A stretch of DNA of 5,809 bases, taken from an uncultured Lachnospiraceae bacterium. Lineage in GTDB: Bacteria > Bacillota > Clostridia > Lachnospirales > Lachnospiraceae. The notes beneath the pieces are model-generated. The model had not been told where the DNA came from. It ran no database searches and was given only the letters and a program-made list of their open reading frames with translations. The translations under genes were made by a program, and so were the position numbers. The DNA lies in assembly GCA_937891165.1 (NCBI GenBank), contig CALAEX010000114.1, forward strand, positions 1 through 5,809. The letters are read 5' to 3'. Below, in pieces: positions 1-5,506 of this stretch (position 1 is its first letter; the number at the start of each line of letters is the position of its first letter).

Positions 1-988
1 GTTCAGAAATTTTAATACTAATAATGGCAGTTAAACCTTCTCGAATATCTTCACCAGACAAATTCTGTTCATTGTCTTTTAAAAATTTCTTTTCTCTTGC
101 ATAGTCATTAAAAATCTTTGTTAAAGCATTTTTAAAGCCGACTAAGTGTGTTCCACCTTCTGGTGTTGTAATATTATTTACAAAGCTATAACAGCCTTCG
201 TTATAGCCATCGTTGTGTTGCATAGCAACTTCTACATAGACATCATTCTTTGTACCTTCACAATAAATAATTTCGTCATAGAGAGGTGTTCTGCCTTTAT
301 TTAAGTATTGTACATACTCTTTAATACCACCCTCATAATGGAACGTTTCTTGACGTTCCTGACCCTCTCTTTTATCCGAAAAAATAATTTTTACACCTTT
401 TGTTAAGAAAGCCATTTCACGAAGACGTTGTCTTAATATATCATAATCAAAGACCGTTTCTTCAAAAATAGTATCGTCTGGTAGAAAAGTAACCGTAGAA
501 CCAGTACGAGTAGATGTACCTACTTGTGTTAGTGGTGTTATTGTCTTACCTCGCTCATAGCGTTGTTTATACATTTTTCCATCGACTTCTACTACTACTT
601 CTAACCAATTAGAGAGTGCATTTACAACAGACGCACCTACTCCATGAAGACCACCAGATACTTTGTATCCTCCACCGCCAAATTTACCGCCTGCATGAAG
701 AATGGTAAATACAACTTCTACGGTGGAAATACCTTTTTTCTTATTGATTTCTACTGGAATCCCTCGACCATTGTCCACTACTGTTATTGAATTATCTGGA
801 TTGATGAAAACCTCAATCGTATCACAATATCCTGCCAATGCCTCATCAATTGCATTATCTACAATTTCGTAAACAAGGTGATGCAGACCTCTTGCGGATG
901 TACTGCCAATATACATACCAGGTCTTTTTCTAACTGCTTCCAGACCTTCTAGTATCTGGATTTGTTCTGCTCCGTACTCCGTGCTCAT
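1..988 (-). CDS. gyrB: DNA gyrase subunit B, N-terminal part (3' end outside window)
   Basis: GyrB is the ATPase subunit of DNA gyrase, which with GyrA introduces negative supercoils ahead of replication forks. The reading frame is open for 329 codons from ATG 986-988 to the left edge, roughly half of a typical GyrB of about 640 residues. The N-terminus shows the conserved RKRPGMYIG stretch (about residues 20-28). The GHKL ATP-binding motifs follow: EIVDNAIDEA (41-50), DNGRGIPV (72-79) and GGKFGGGGYKVSGGLHGVGAS (100-120). The transducer domain begins in the last third; the TOPRIM domain would lie outside. The ATG overlaps the recF stop (ATGA), but it has its own strong GGAGG site at 996-1000, 7 nt upstream, so it can be translated independently. 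It is the last visible gene of the dnaA-dnaN-yaaA-recF-gyrB series, with gyrA commonly next. Could in principle be ParE, but the context next to recF argues for GyrB. Confidence 0.97.
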   Translation of the reverse strand, partial: MSTEYGAEQIQILEGLEAVRKRPGMYIGSTSARGLHHLVYEIVDNAIDEALAGYCDTIEVFINPDNSITVVDNGRGIPVEINKKKGISTVEVVFTILHAGGKFGGGGYKVSGGLHGVGASVVNALSNWLEVVVEVDGKMYKQRYERGKTITPLTQVGTSTRTGSTVTFLPDDTIFEETVFDYDILRQRLREMAFLTKGVKIIFSDKREGQERQETFHYEGGIKEYVQYLNKGRTPLYDEIIYCEGTKNDVYVEVAMQHNDGYNEGCYSFVNNITTPEGGTHLVGFKNALTKIFNDYAREKKFLKDNEQNLSGEDIREGLTAIISIKISE

Positions 989-2079
989 CTTATTTCCTCC
1001 GTTTCATTTACCATTCCATTTGTCACATGAAATATATGATTAAATTTTTGTCTGTCTCCTACAAATTCTTCAAGTCCTGTACACGTAATCATTGTTTGAA
1101 TCCCTTCCATACGGTCAAGCAGATGATGCTGACGTTTTCTGTCTAATTCAGACAATACATCATCTAGTAAAAGTACAGGATTTTCTCCAATCTTTTTCTT
1201 TACTAATTCTAATTCTGCTAACTTTAAAGAAAGTGCAGCGGTACGTTGTTGTCCTTGGGAACCATATAGTTTTAAATTTTGAGTTTCAATAAAAAAACTA
1301 AGGTCATCTCTATGTGGCCCATATGTTGTGGATTTTCTAGCTAAATCTTGTTCTCTGCTCTTTCTTAATTTCTCTCTAAATTCGTTTTTTGTTGTACTTT
1401 GTTCATAACAAAGTATAAGATTTTCTTTTCCACCAGAAATCGAATAATGAATTTGCTTTACTAATTCATTAATTTCTACGATAAAAGTTGTTCTACTTTC
1501 TATCAGCTGTATGCCATAGTCAACTAACTGTTCATCCCAAATCTCTAAAGTTTCTTTTAAAGATGGCTGTATTGCTATTTGTTTTAATAATTGATTTCGT
1601 TGATTTAGTGCTTTATTGTAACTAGAAAGATAATAAAGATACATTGGATTTAATTGACACAATTCCATATCCATAAACCTCCTTCGTTCGCCTGGACCGT
1701 TCTTTATCATGCTTAAGTCCTCTGGAGAGAAGAAGACGACATTCATCATTCCAAACAGTTCCGATGACTTTCGGATAGGAATTCCATCAATCGCAACGCC
1801 TTTTGTTTTATTTTTCTTTAAATGCATATCAATTCGATGAGGAATTCCTTTTTTTTCAAAACTCATACGAATATGTCCTTCTTCCTCGCCAATGCGAATC
1901 ATTTCTTTGTCCTTACTGCCTTTATGAGATTTTGTGGTGCTACATACATAAATAGATTCTAAAATATTAGTTTTACCTTGTGCGTTATCCCCATAAAAAA
2001 TATTGACCTGTTCTGAAAAAGGTAAACATAAGGATTTATAATTTCTAAAATTGTGTAATTCCATCTGCTTTACTATCAT
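985..2079 (-). CDS. recF: DNA replication/repair protein RecF
   Basis: RecF is an SMC/ABC-like ATPase that works with RecO and RecR to load RecA at single-strand gaps. The 364-residue product has the normal family length. Walker A is GDNAQGKTN at residues 30-38. The ABC signature SQGQQR is at 274-279, and Walker B is VLLLDD at 302-307, followed by the D-loop SELD at 310-313. YGPHRDDL at 253-260 is a further RecF hallmark. The head is split by a central arm (about 150-250), as expected. The start overlaps the stop of the upstream S4-domain gene (ATGA at 2076-2079). No clear Shine-Dalgarno is visible, only an A/G-rich stretch, so translation probably depends on ribosomes terminating on the upstream gene. 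Its own stop overlaps the gyrB start in the same way. All catalytic motifs are intact and I see no frameshift. Confidence 0.97.
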   Translation of the reverse strand: MIVKQMELHNFRNYKSLCLPFSEQVNIFYGDNAQGKTNILESIYVCSTTKSHKGSKDKEMIRIGEEEGHIRMSFEKKGIPHRIDMHLKKNKTKGVAIDGIPIRKSSELFGMMNVVFFSPEDLSMIKNGPGERRRFMDMELCQLNPMYLYYLSSYNKALNQRNQLLKQIAIQPSLKETLEIWDEQLVDYGIQLIESRTTFIVEINELVKQIHYSISGGKENLILCYEQSTTKNEFREKLRKSREQDLARKSTTYGPHRDDLSFFIETQNLKLYGSQGQQRTAALSLKLAELELVKKKIGENPVLLLDDVLSELDRKRQHHLLDRMEGIQTMITCTGLEEFVGDRQKFNHIFHVTNGMVNETEEIR

Positions 2080-2285
2080 TTGATTATTTTAATTTCTTCA
2101 CCACGAAAAGACACAATATCTCCTTCGTAGAGCTTTTTTCCTCTCTGATATTCCACTTCTCCATTCACAAAGACTTCACCCTCCGTAATGACAATCTTTG
2201 CTTCTACACCTGATGCTACAAGCCCTGTTGCTTTTAGAGCTTGACCTAATTTGATAAAATCTTCTCTTAGTTTAATTTCCTCCAT
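2076..2285 (-). CDS. yaaA: S4-domain RNA-binding protein, YaaA family
   Basis: A 69-residue protein consisting almost only of an S4 RNA-binding fold: the stretch from IKLGQALKATGLV (about 11-23) through GEVFVNGEVEYQRGKKLY (36-53) to GDIV (55-58) is the S4 core with its basic RGKK turn. Small S4 proteins in this position between dnaN and recF are standard in Firmicutes (YaaA of Bacillus subtilis). I know of no firm molecular role to assign beyond RNA or ribosome binding. The frame stays open upstream to a TTG at 2355-2357 that overlaps the end of dnaN and would give 93 residues. I prefer ATG 2283-2285, because it has an excellent AGGAAGGA site ending 7 nt upstream, matches the family length, and the extra 24 residues do not resemble the family. 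It ends in an ATGA overlap with recF. Confidence 0.9.
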   Translation of the reverse strand: MEEIKLREDFIKLGQALKATGLVASGVEAKIVITEGEVFVNGEVEYQRGKKLYEGDIVSFRGEEIKIIK

Positions 2286-2291
2286 GAAATC

Positions 2292-2300
2292 TTCCTTCCT
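2292..2300 (-). promoter_or_regulatory. Ribosome binding site of the S4-domain gene
   Basis: On the minus strand this reads AGGAAGGAA, 6 nt before ATG 2283-2285. It is a strong purine-rich Shine-Dalgarno match and the main reason to choose that ATG over the upstream in-frame TTG at 2355-2357, which lies inside the end of dnaN. Confidence 0.75.
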
Positions 2301-2346
2301 ACAAAAATCTTCTTCAATTAAATATCGTCCATTTGTTCTGTTTTCT

Positions 2347-3456
2347 TTAACTCGCAATATTAAAATTTACAGGCACAATCAAATAAATATAGTTTTCCTC
2401 TGAATTTTTAATGAAGCATGGGGCTTTTGGATTCGTCATGTAGATGGTAACATCTTCATCTTCTATTACTCGGAGTGCTTCAATAAGATATTTTGGATTA
2501 AATCCAATTTGGATATTTTTTCCTTCTTTTATAATATCCACTTGTTCGTTCATAGAACCAAGTTTTGTAATTGCTTTGAGTTCCAAGTTATTATCTGTAA
2601 TACCAAGAATAATAGGCTTCTTTTCGGATTCCTTGATAAGCAAGGTTGCTCGGTCAATACATTCCATAAATACTTTACGATTGATAGTAAACTTTGTGCT
2701 ATAATCGCCAGAAAGCATTTGATTGATTTTATAATATTCGCCTTCAATTAGTCTTGATAATACAATGGTGTTATCAAATTCAAATAAAATATGTTTTTCT
2801 GTAAAGTATATTCTGATTTCATCTTCAATTTCTCCAGATAGGATTTTACTAATGTCATTGAGTGTTTTTCCTGGTACAATTACTTTTGTTGGAGTAAATT
2901 CATGTTTTAATGAAATCTTTCGAATAGAAATTCTATAACCATCTAAAGATACTACTTTAAATTCATTTCCGTTGATTTCAAATAATTCACCTGTCATAAT
3001 TTTATTACTTTCGTTGTCTGAAATAGAAAATACCGTTTGGTGAATAATCTCTTTTAAAGAATATTGGGAAAGAACTAATGCTTCTTTCTTTTCAATTTTA
3101 GGGAGTGTTGGAAATTCTTCATCATTTCTTCCTGCAATTGTGAATACAGATTTTTCACAACGAATGGTTATCATATAGTTCGCATCTGTTTCAATAGTAA
3201 CATCATTATCTGGAAGCTTGCGAATAATATCGGAGAAAATTTTTGCGTCAATCGCAACACTGCCTCGTTCGATTACTTGACCTTGAACAATGGTTTCAAT
3301 GCCTAACTCCATATCATTCGTGATAAATTTGATGATATTGCTAGATACTTGGATGGTAATACATTCTAAAATTGGCATAGTTGTTTTAGTAGGTACTGCT
3401 TTTAATGAGATGTTAACACTATTTAAAATATCAGTTTTTTTACAAATAATTTTCAT
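2347..3456 (-). CDS. dnaN: DNA polymerase III subunit beta (sliding clamp)
   Basis: DnaN forms the ring-shaped homodimeric clamp that tethers DNA polymerase III to DNA and recruits other repair and replication factors through its peptide-binding pocket. The 369 residues fit the family (about 366-380) and divide into three similar clamp domains, roughly 1-125, 126-245 and 246-369. Recognisable family stretches are TTMPILECI (25-33), FPTLP (115-119), DGYRIS (172-177), SRLIEGEYY (234-242), GFNPKYLIEAL (318-328) and the C-terminal VPVNF (361-365). The start ATG is 3454-3456, with AAGGAGA about 7 nt upstream. It lies just left of the origin, so leftward forks copy it co-directionally. A candidate promoter overlaps the origin, and readthrough from dnaA is also possible. 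The stop lies 61 nt before the next start, with no visible terminator between. Confidence 0.97.
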   Translation of the reverse strand: MKIICKKTDILNSVNISLKAVPTKTTMPILECITIQVSSNIIKFITNDMELGIETIVQGQVIERGSVAIDAKIFSDIIRKLPDNDVTIETDANYMITIRCEKSVFTIAGRNDEEFPTLPKIEKKEALVLSQYSLKEIIHQTVFSISDNESNKIMTGELFEINGNEFKVVSLDGYRISIRKISLKHEFTPTKVIVPGKTLNDISKILSGEIEDEIRIYFTEKHILFEFDNTIVLSRLIEGEYYKINQMLSGDYSTKFTINRKVFMECIDRATLLIKESEKKPIILGITDNNLELKAITKLGSMNEQVDIIKEGKNIQIGFNPKYLIEALRVIEDEDVTIYMTNPKAPCFIKNSEENYIYLIVPVNFNIAS

Positions 3457-3515
3457 TGAACTATCTCCTTCTAAATTTTTGAGTTTTTTTCAACATAGCG
3501 AAAAGTCGAAAATCG

Positions 3516-3550
3516 TATTAATTAATTAATTAATATATATATTAATTATA
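3516..3550. other. AT-only DNA unwinding element
   Basis: All 35 bases are A or T. The left part is a tandem ATTA repeat, and 3527-3548 is a perfect 22-bp palindrome centred on an alternating TA run. Its place beside the trio repeats and the proximal DnaA boxes is that of the unwinding region in B. subtilis-type origins, where the initiator opens the duplex for helicase loading. The role is inferred from position and composition. Confidence 0.85.
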
Positions 3551-3573
3551 GTAGTAGTAGTAGGGGCTGTGGA
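3545..3573 (-). promoter_or_regulatory. Candidate dnaN promoter inside the origin
   Basis: On the minus strand a perfect TATAAT (3550-3545) lies 17 bp from TCCACA (3573-3568), which matches the -35 consensus at 4 of 6 bases and is part of a DnaA box. A start near 3538 would give a leader of about 80 nt to the dnaN ATG. The A/T richness of the region makes chance -10 matches likely. A weaker alternative uses TTGACC at 3627-3622 with a poor -10. dnaN could also be read from the dnaA promoter. Confidence 0.4.
3549..3563 (+). repeat. DnaA-trio element: five exact TAG repeats
   Basis: Five consecutive TAG triplets on the plus strand (3'-GAT-5' read from the boxes outward), separated from the first DnaA box by GGGC at 3564-3567. 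In B. subtilis, repeats of this type next to a G/C-rich spacer and two DnaA boxes bind the initiator as single-stranded DNA and direct strand opening. Orientation, spacing and adjacency to the A/T tract all match that layout. Here the triplets are perfect rather than degenerate. They break down into the pure A/T tract on the left. Confidence 0.85.
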
Positions 3574-3585
3574 TAATGTGGATAA
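3568..3585 (-). promoter_or_regulatory. Proximal pair of DnaA boxes beside the unwinding region
   Basis: Two exact boxes, 3568-3576 and 3577-3585, abut with no spacer and point the same way (TTATCCACA on the minus strand, toward the A/T tract). They correspond by position to the two boxes that anchor DnaA next to the trio element in B. subtilis. The leftmost box also contains the -35 sequence of a candidate dnaN promoter. Confidence 0.92.
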
Positions 3586-3630
3586 GTGCCTCAAACCCGC
3601 ATAAATAAAGGATTTTTCGAGGGTCAAAAA

Positions 3631-3673
3631 TGTGGATAACCTGTGGATAACTATGTGGATAACTTGTGGATAA
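3631..3673 (-). promoter_or_regulatory. Four-box DnaA array (left array)
   Basis: Exact boxes at 3631-3639, 3642-3650, 3654-3662 and 3665-3673, all on the minus strand, with start-to-start steps of 11, 12 and 11 bp. One box per helical turn places all four DnaA molecules on the same face, favouring cooperative binding. The first two boxes (3631-3652) are repeated exactly, inverted, in the right array. Confidence 0.93.
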
Positions 3674-3732
3674 CTTTTGCATCGTTCGTTGTAAAAAAAT
3701 CCCAAAAATGAGTTATCCACAGGTTATCCACA
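3631..3732. repeat. 22-bp perfect inverted repeat joining the two DnaA arrays
   Basis: Bases 3631-3652 are the exact reverse complement of 3711-3732, with 58 bp between. Each arm is a two-box module with 11-bp spacing. The match stops sharply at both ends. The overlapping repeats 3665-3679 with 3731-3745 (15 bp) and 3706-3721 with 3749-3764 (16 bp) compete with it for pairing. Confidence 0.9.
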
Positions 3733-3764
3733 AAAGTTATCCACATTTTGTGGATAACTCATTT
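3692..3764 (-). terminator. Possible dnaA transcription terminator made from DnaA boxes
   Basis: Read in the dnaA direction, 3764-3749 and 3721-3706 are perfect 16-nt complements, followed by UUGGGA and seven U residues (A run at 3693-3699). A tighter alternative is the 11-bp stem 3759-3749 with 3745-3735, three-base loop, followed by UUUU. Either could end dnaA transcripts before they enter the unwinding region. The first U run is interrupted and the DnaA boxes alone explain the symmetry, so this is a suggestion. Confidence 0.35.
3713..3757. promoter_or_regulatory. Four-box DnaA array (right array)
   Basis: Exact boxes at 3713-3721, 3724-3732 and 3737-3745 on the plus strand, then 3749-3757 on the minus strand, with steps of 11, 13 and 12 bp. 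The first three face opposite to the left array, so the two arrays converge on the 39-bp gap 3674-3712. The last two boxes form a tight hairpin-like palindrome (3735-3745 with 3749-3759). Confidence 0.93.
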
Positions 3765-3846
3765 GAGAAACTTCCTTATATTAATGTGTTTTTGCAAATT
3801 GTTAATAACAAGCGTGTACACTTCCTAATTTTTACAAAAAATTACA

Positions 3847-5181
3847 TCATAAATTTAGTTTTTTTAGTAAAACGTCTAATGCATTTTGTAAGGTTTGACT
3901 ATTCTTTAAGTCTTCTTCTATTCGTTTTACGGCATGCATTACCGTTGTGTGGTCTTTATCCCCAATTAACTTTCCGATGTCTGTAAGAGACATATCTAAA
4001 TATTTACGACACATATACATCGCAATTTGTCTTGGATAAGCAATTTTACTGCTACGATTTTTGGAATAAATTTCTTGTGGAGTTAAATTAAAATGGTCTG
4101 CCACAATGTTGACAATATAGGCAAGTGTTACCGTACGTTTGACATCAGAACTGACATAATCGTGAATTGCTTCGGTTGCTAATGTCATTGTAATTGGTTG
4201 TTTTTTTAATTTGGACAAGGCAATTAACTTATTTAAACTACCTTCTAATTCACGAATATTCGATTTCACATTGACCGCAATGTATTCTAAAATAGCAGGG
4301 TCAATAAATAAGCCATCATCTTCTACTTTTTTGTTTAAAATTGCTATTCTAGTTTCATAATCAGGACTTTGAATATCTGCAATGACGCCCCATTCAAAGC
4401 GAGAACAAAGACGGTCTTCTAATGTTTTTATTTCTTTTGGAGGACGGTCACTAGATATAATAATCTGTTTTTTAGCCTCATATAGGGCGTTAAAGGTATG
4501 GAAAAATTCCTCTTGGGTACTTTCCTTGCCACTAATAAACTGAATATCATCAATAAGTAAAATATCATTATTTCGATATTTTTCTCTAAATTCAATAGCT
4601 GTTTGATTACGAATTGCGTGGATAAGTTCCGTTGTAAATTTTTCACTTGTGATATACATTACTTTGGCATCTGGATTGTTCTCTAAAAAGTAATGTGCCA
4701 CCGAATGCATCAGATGTGTCTTTCCAAGACCAACTCCTCCGTAGATAAAGAGAGGATTATAAACTTGTCCTGGACTTTCTGCAACTGCTAAGGCGGCAGC
4801 GTGTGCGAACTTATTATTGTTACCAATGACGAAGGTATCAAAGGTATATTTTGGATTTAAATTTTTATAACTGTCATTTTTTCGCCTGACAGGAGCTGAT
4901 TCTACAGGAGCATTGCTTAGTAAAACGTATTGGATTTCATAGTCTTTGTTGAGCATTTCTGCAATTGCGGTTCTTAGGAATTGTCCATATTTATTTTTTA
5001 TGAAATCTACACTAAATGCACCGACTTTCGAATCATCTATGGAAATGATAATGGTGTTGCCTTTTACAGAATGTACCGCTAAAGGAAGCAACCAAGTATT
5101 GTATGCAACATTTGTAAGGTTATATTCTGTCTTCATAAACTCTAATATATCATTCCATTTTTCTCGTAATAATTTTTCCAT
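3847..5181 (-). CDS. dnaA: Chromosomal replication initiator DnaA
   Basis: DnaA is the AAA+ initiator that binds the boxes in the adjacent spacer, opens the A/T tract and helps load the helicase. The 444-residue product fits the family (446 in B. subtilis). Domain I spans about 1-80. A short linker (about 90-108) precedes the AAA+ core, which has Walker A GGVGLGKTH (148-156), Walker B ILLIDDIQF (207-215), sensor 1 IIISSDRPP (240-248), SRFEWG with the likely arginine finger (260-265) and sensor 2 NIRELEGSLNKL (308-319). Domain IV ends with the box-binding signature GDKDHTTVMHAVKRI (407-421). I choose ATG 5179-5181 because GGAGG lies 5 nt upstream. An in-frame ATG at 5191-5193 would add four residues (MEES), but it overlaps that site and has no good one of its own. 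Everything appears intact. Confidence 0.97.
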   Translation of the reverse strand: MEKLLREKWNDILEFMKTEYNLTNVAYNTWLLPLAVHSVKGNTIIISIDDSKVGAFSVDFIKNKYGQFLRTAIAEMLNKDYEIQYVLLSNAPVESAPVRRKNDSYKNLNPKYTFDTFVIGNNNKFAHAAALAVAESPGQVYNPLFIYGGVGLGKTHLMHSVAHYFLENNPDAKVMYITSEKFTTELIHAIRNQTAIEFREKYRNNDILLIDDIQFISGKESTQEEFFHTFNALYEAKKQIIISSDRPPKEIKTLEDRLCSRFEWGVIADIQSPDYETRIAILNKKVEDDGLFIDPAILEYIAVNVKSNIRELEGSLNKLIALSKLKKQPITMTLATEAIHDYVSSDVKRTVTLAYIVNIVADHFNLTPQEIYSKNRSSKIAYPRQIAMYMCRKYLDMSLTDIGKLIGDKDHTTVMHAVKRIEEDLKNSQTLQNALDVLLKKLNL

Positions 5182-5186
5182 AGACT

Positions 5187-5193
5187 CCTCCAT
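5187..5193 (-). promoter_or_regulatory. Ribosome binding site that decides the dnaA start
   Basis: The minus strand reads ATGGAGGAGTCTATG: GGAGG sits 5 nt before the ATG at 5179-5181 and partly inside the codons following the alternative ATG at 5191-5193. Upstream of the latter only AAGAAAA is seen. This favours the shorter protein. Confidence 0.65.
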
Positions 5194-5216
5194 TTTTCTT
5201 ATAGCATACCTAGTTT

Positions 5217-5245
5217 ATTATATCAAAAAATTGATAGAAATGCAA
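5217..5245 (-). promoter_or_regulatory. dnaA promoter (extended -10, sigma-A type)
   Basis: On the minus strand TTGCAT (5245-5240) and a perfect TATAAT (5222-5217) are separated by 17 bp, with TG-A directly before the -10 (extended -10), which would offset the weak -35. A start near 5210 leaves a leader of about 28 nt to ATG 5179-5181, long enough for its ribosome site. No exact DnaA box overlaps it, so classical DnaA autorepression here is not evident. Confidence 0.75.
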
Positions 5246-5252
5246 ATAAAGC

Positions 5253-5281
5253 TTGACGGAAAAGTAATTTTAAACTATAAT
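5253..5281 (+). promoter_or_regulatory. rpmH-rnpA promoter (sigma-A type)
   Basis: TTGACG (5253-5258), a 17-bp spacer and a perfect TATAAT (5276-5281) form a near-consensus vegetative promoter, 11 of 12 bases matching. A start near 5288 gives a leader of about 80 nt before rpmH. Strong drive fits a ribosomal protein gene. Its -35 lies 7 bp from the -35 of the divergent dnaA promoter. Confidence 0.88.
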
Positions 5282-5308
5282 AACGGTGTTATTTGTCCAT
5301 TTTAGAGT

Positions 5309-5330
5309 AAGCACAGATAGATTGGTGCTT
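5309..5330 (+). other. Small hairpin in the rpmH leader
   Basis: AAGCAC (5309-5314) pairs with GTGCTT (5325-5330) across a 10-nt loop, extendable by one U-G pair. It lies 21 nt upstream of the AAGGAGGTG ribosome site (5352-5360) and does not cover it. It could be an mRNA-stabilising or regulatory leader element, or chance; no known L34 leader motif is recognised. Confidence 0.35.
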
Positions 5331-5368
5331 GATGTATTGGCAATTAGGGTGAAGGAGGTGTAATAGAC

Positions 5369-5506
5369 ATGGCAAAGATGACATTTCAGCCTAAGAAAAG
5401 ACAGCGTTCTAAGGTTCATGGTTTCCGTTCTAGAATGAGTACTGCTAACGGAAGAAAGGTTTTATCCGCAAGAAGAGCAAAAGGCAGACATAAAATATCC
5501 GCATAG
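5369..5506 (+). CDS. rpmH: 50S ribosomal protein L34
   Basis: L34 is a very small, highly basic protein of the large ribosomal subunit. The 45-residue product begins MAKMTFQPKKRQRSKVHGF and continues through FRSRMSTANGRKVL to an ARRAKGRHK tail, the near-invariant family pattern. Length is normal (44-46). The ATG is preceded 8 nt upstream by AAGGAGGTG (5352-5360), an almost ideal Shine-Dalgarno. It is transcribed away from dnaA from its own strong promoter, with rnpA 107 nt downstream, the standard rpmH-rnpA pair. Its stop codon is built into the base of a hairpin (5504-5526). The sequence contains one near-DnaA-box (TTATCCGCA, 5462-5470), most likely coincidental. Confidence 0.97.
   Translation: MAKMTFQPKKRQRSKVHGFRSRMSTANGRKVLSARRAKGRHKISA

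Larger units (their letters stand above)
3457..3846. other. oriC: Chromosomal replication origin oriC (dnaA-dnaN spacer)
   Basis: This 390-bp gene-free stretch holds all elements expected of a Firmicute origin. From left to right: the dnaN leader (3457-3515), a 35-bp pure A/T tract (3516-3550), five TAG repeats (3549-3563), GGGC, two abutting DnaA boxes (3568-3585), a 45-bp box-free gap, a four-box array (3631-3673), a 39-bp gap, a second four-box array (3713-3757), and the dnaA 3' trailer (3765-3846). All ten 9-mers are exact matches to TTATCCACA or its complement. Open frames across it translate only the repeated boxes and are not genes. In the trailer I see only a small palindrome GTGTACAC (3814-3821) and a weak A/T hairpin (3827-3843). 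Confidence 0.95.

Noticed and set aside
2076..2357. Longer 93-residue version of the S4-domain protein starting at TTG 2355-2357
   Set aside because: It overlaps the end of dnaN, lacks a good ribosome site, and the extra 24 residues do not match the family; ATG 2283-2285 has a strong site.
3504..3510. AGTCGAA resembling a Spo0A box (TGNCGAA)
   Set aside because: A single seven-base site with one mismatch; expected by chance, and nothing else shows that this organism sporulates.
3568..3757. Regularly spaced repeats resembling a small CRISPR array
   Set aside because: The units are 9-bp DnaA boxes in mixed orientation with 0-3 bp between neighbours within clusters, far too short and irregular for CRISPR.
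3827..3843. A/T hairpin just after dnaA as a terminator
   Set aside because: A 7-bp stem of A-T pairs only would be too weak, and no following U run is clear of the stem.
3956..3964. Single-mismatch DnaA boxes inside genes (TTATCCCCA here, a similar one at 4617-4625 and TTATCCGCA at 5462-5470)
   Set aside because: Isolated one-mismatch matches within conserved coding sequence are likely chance; they are not clustered like the origin boxes.
3526..3986. Open frames across the origin on both strands (3526-3720 minus, 3666-3986 plus)
   Set aside because: They are translations of repeated DnaA boxes and of the dnaA antisense strand; no family resemblance and no suitable ribosome site.
4946..5305. 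119-residue plus-strand open frame opposite the start of dnaA
   Set aside because: It is antisense to a conserved gene, crosses both divergent promoters and has no recognisable protein features.
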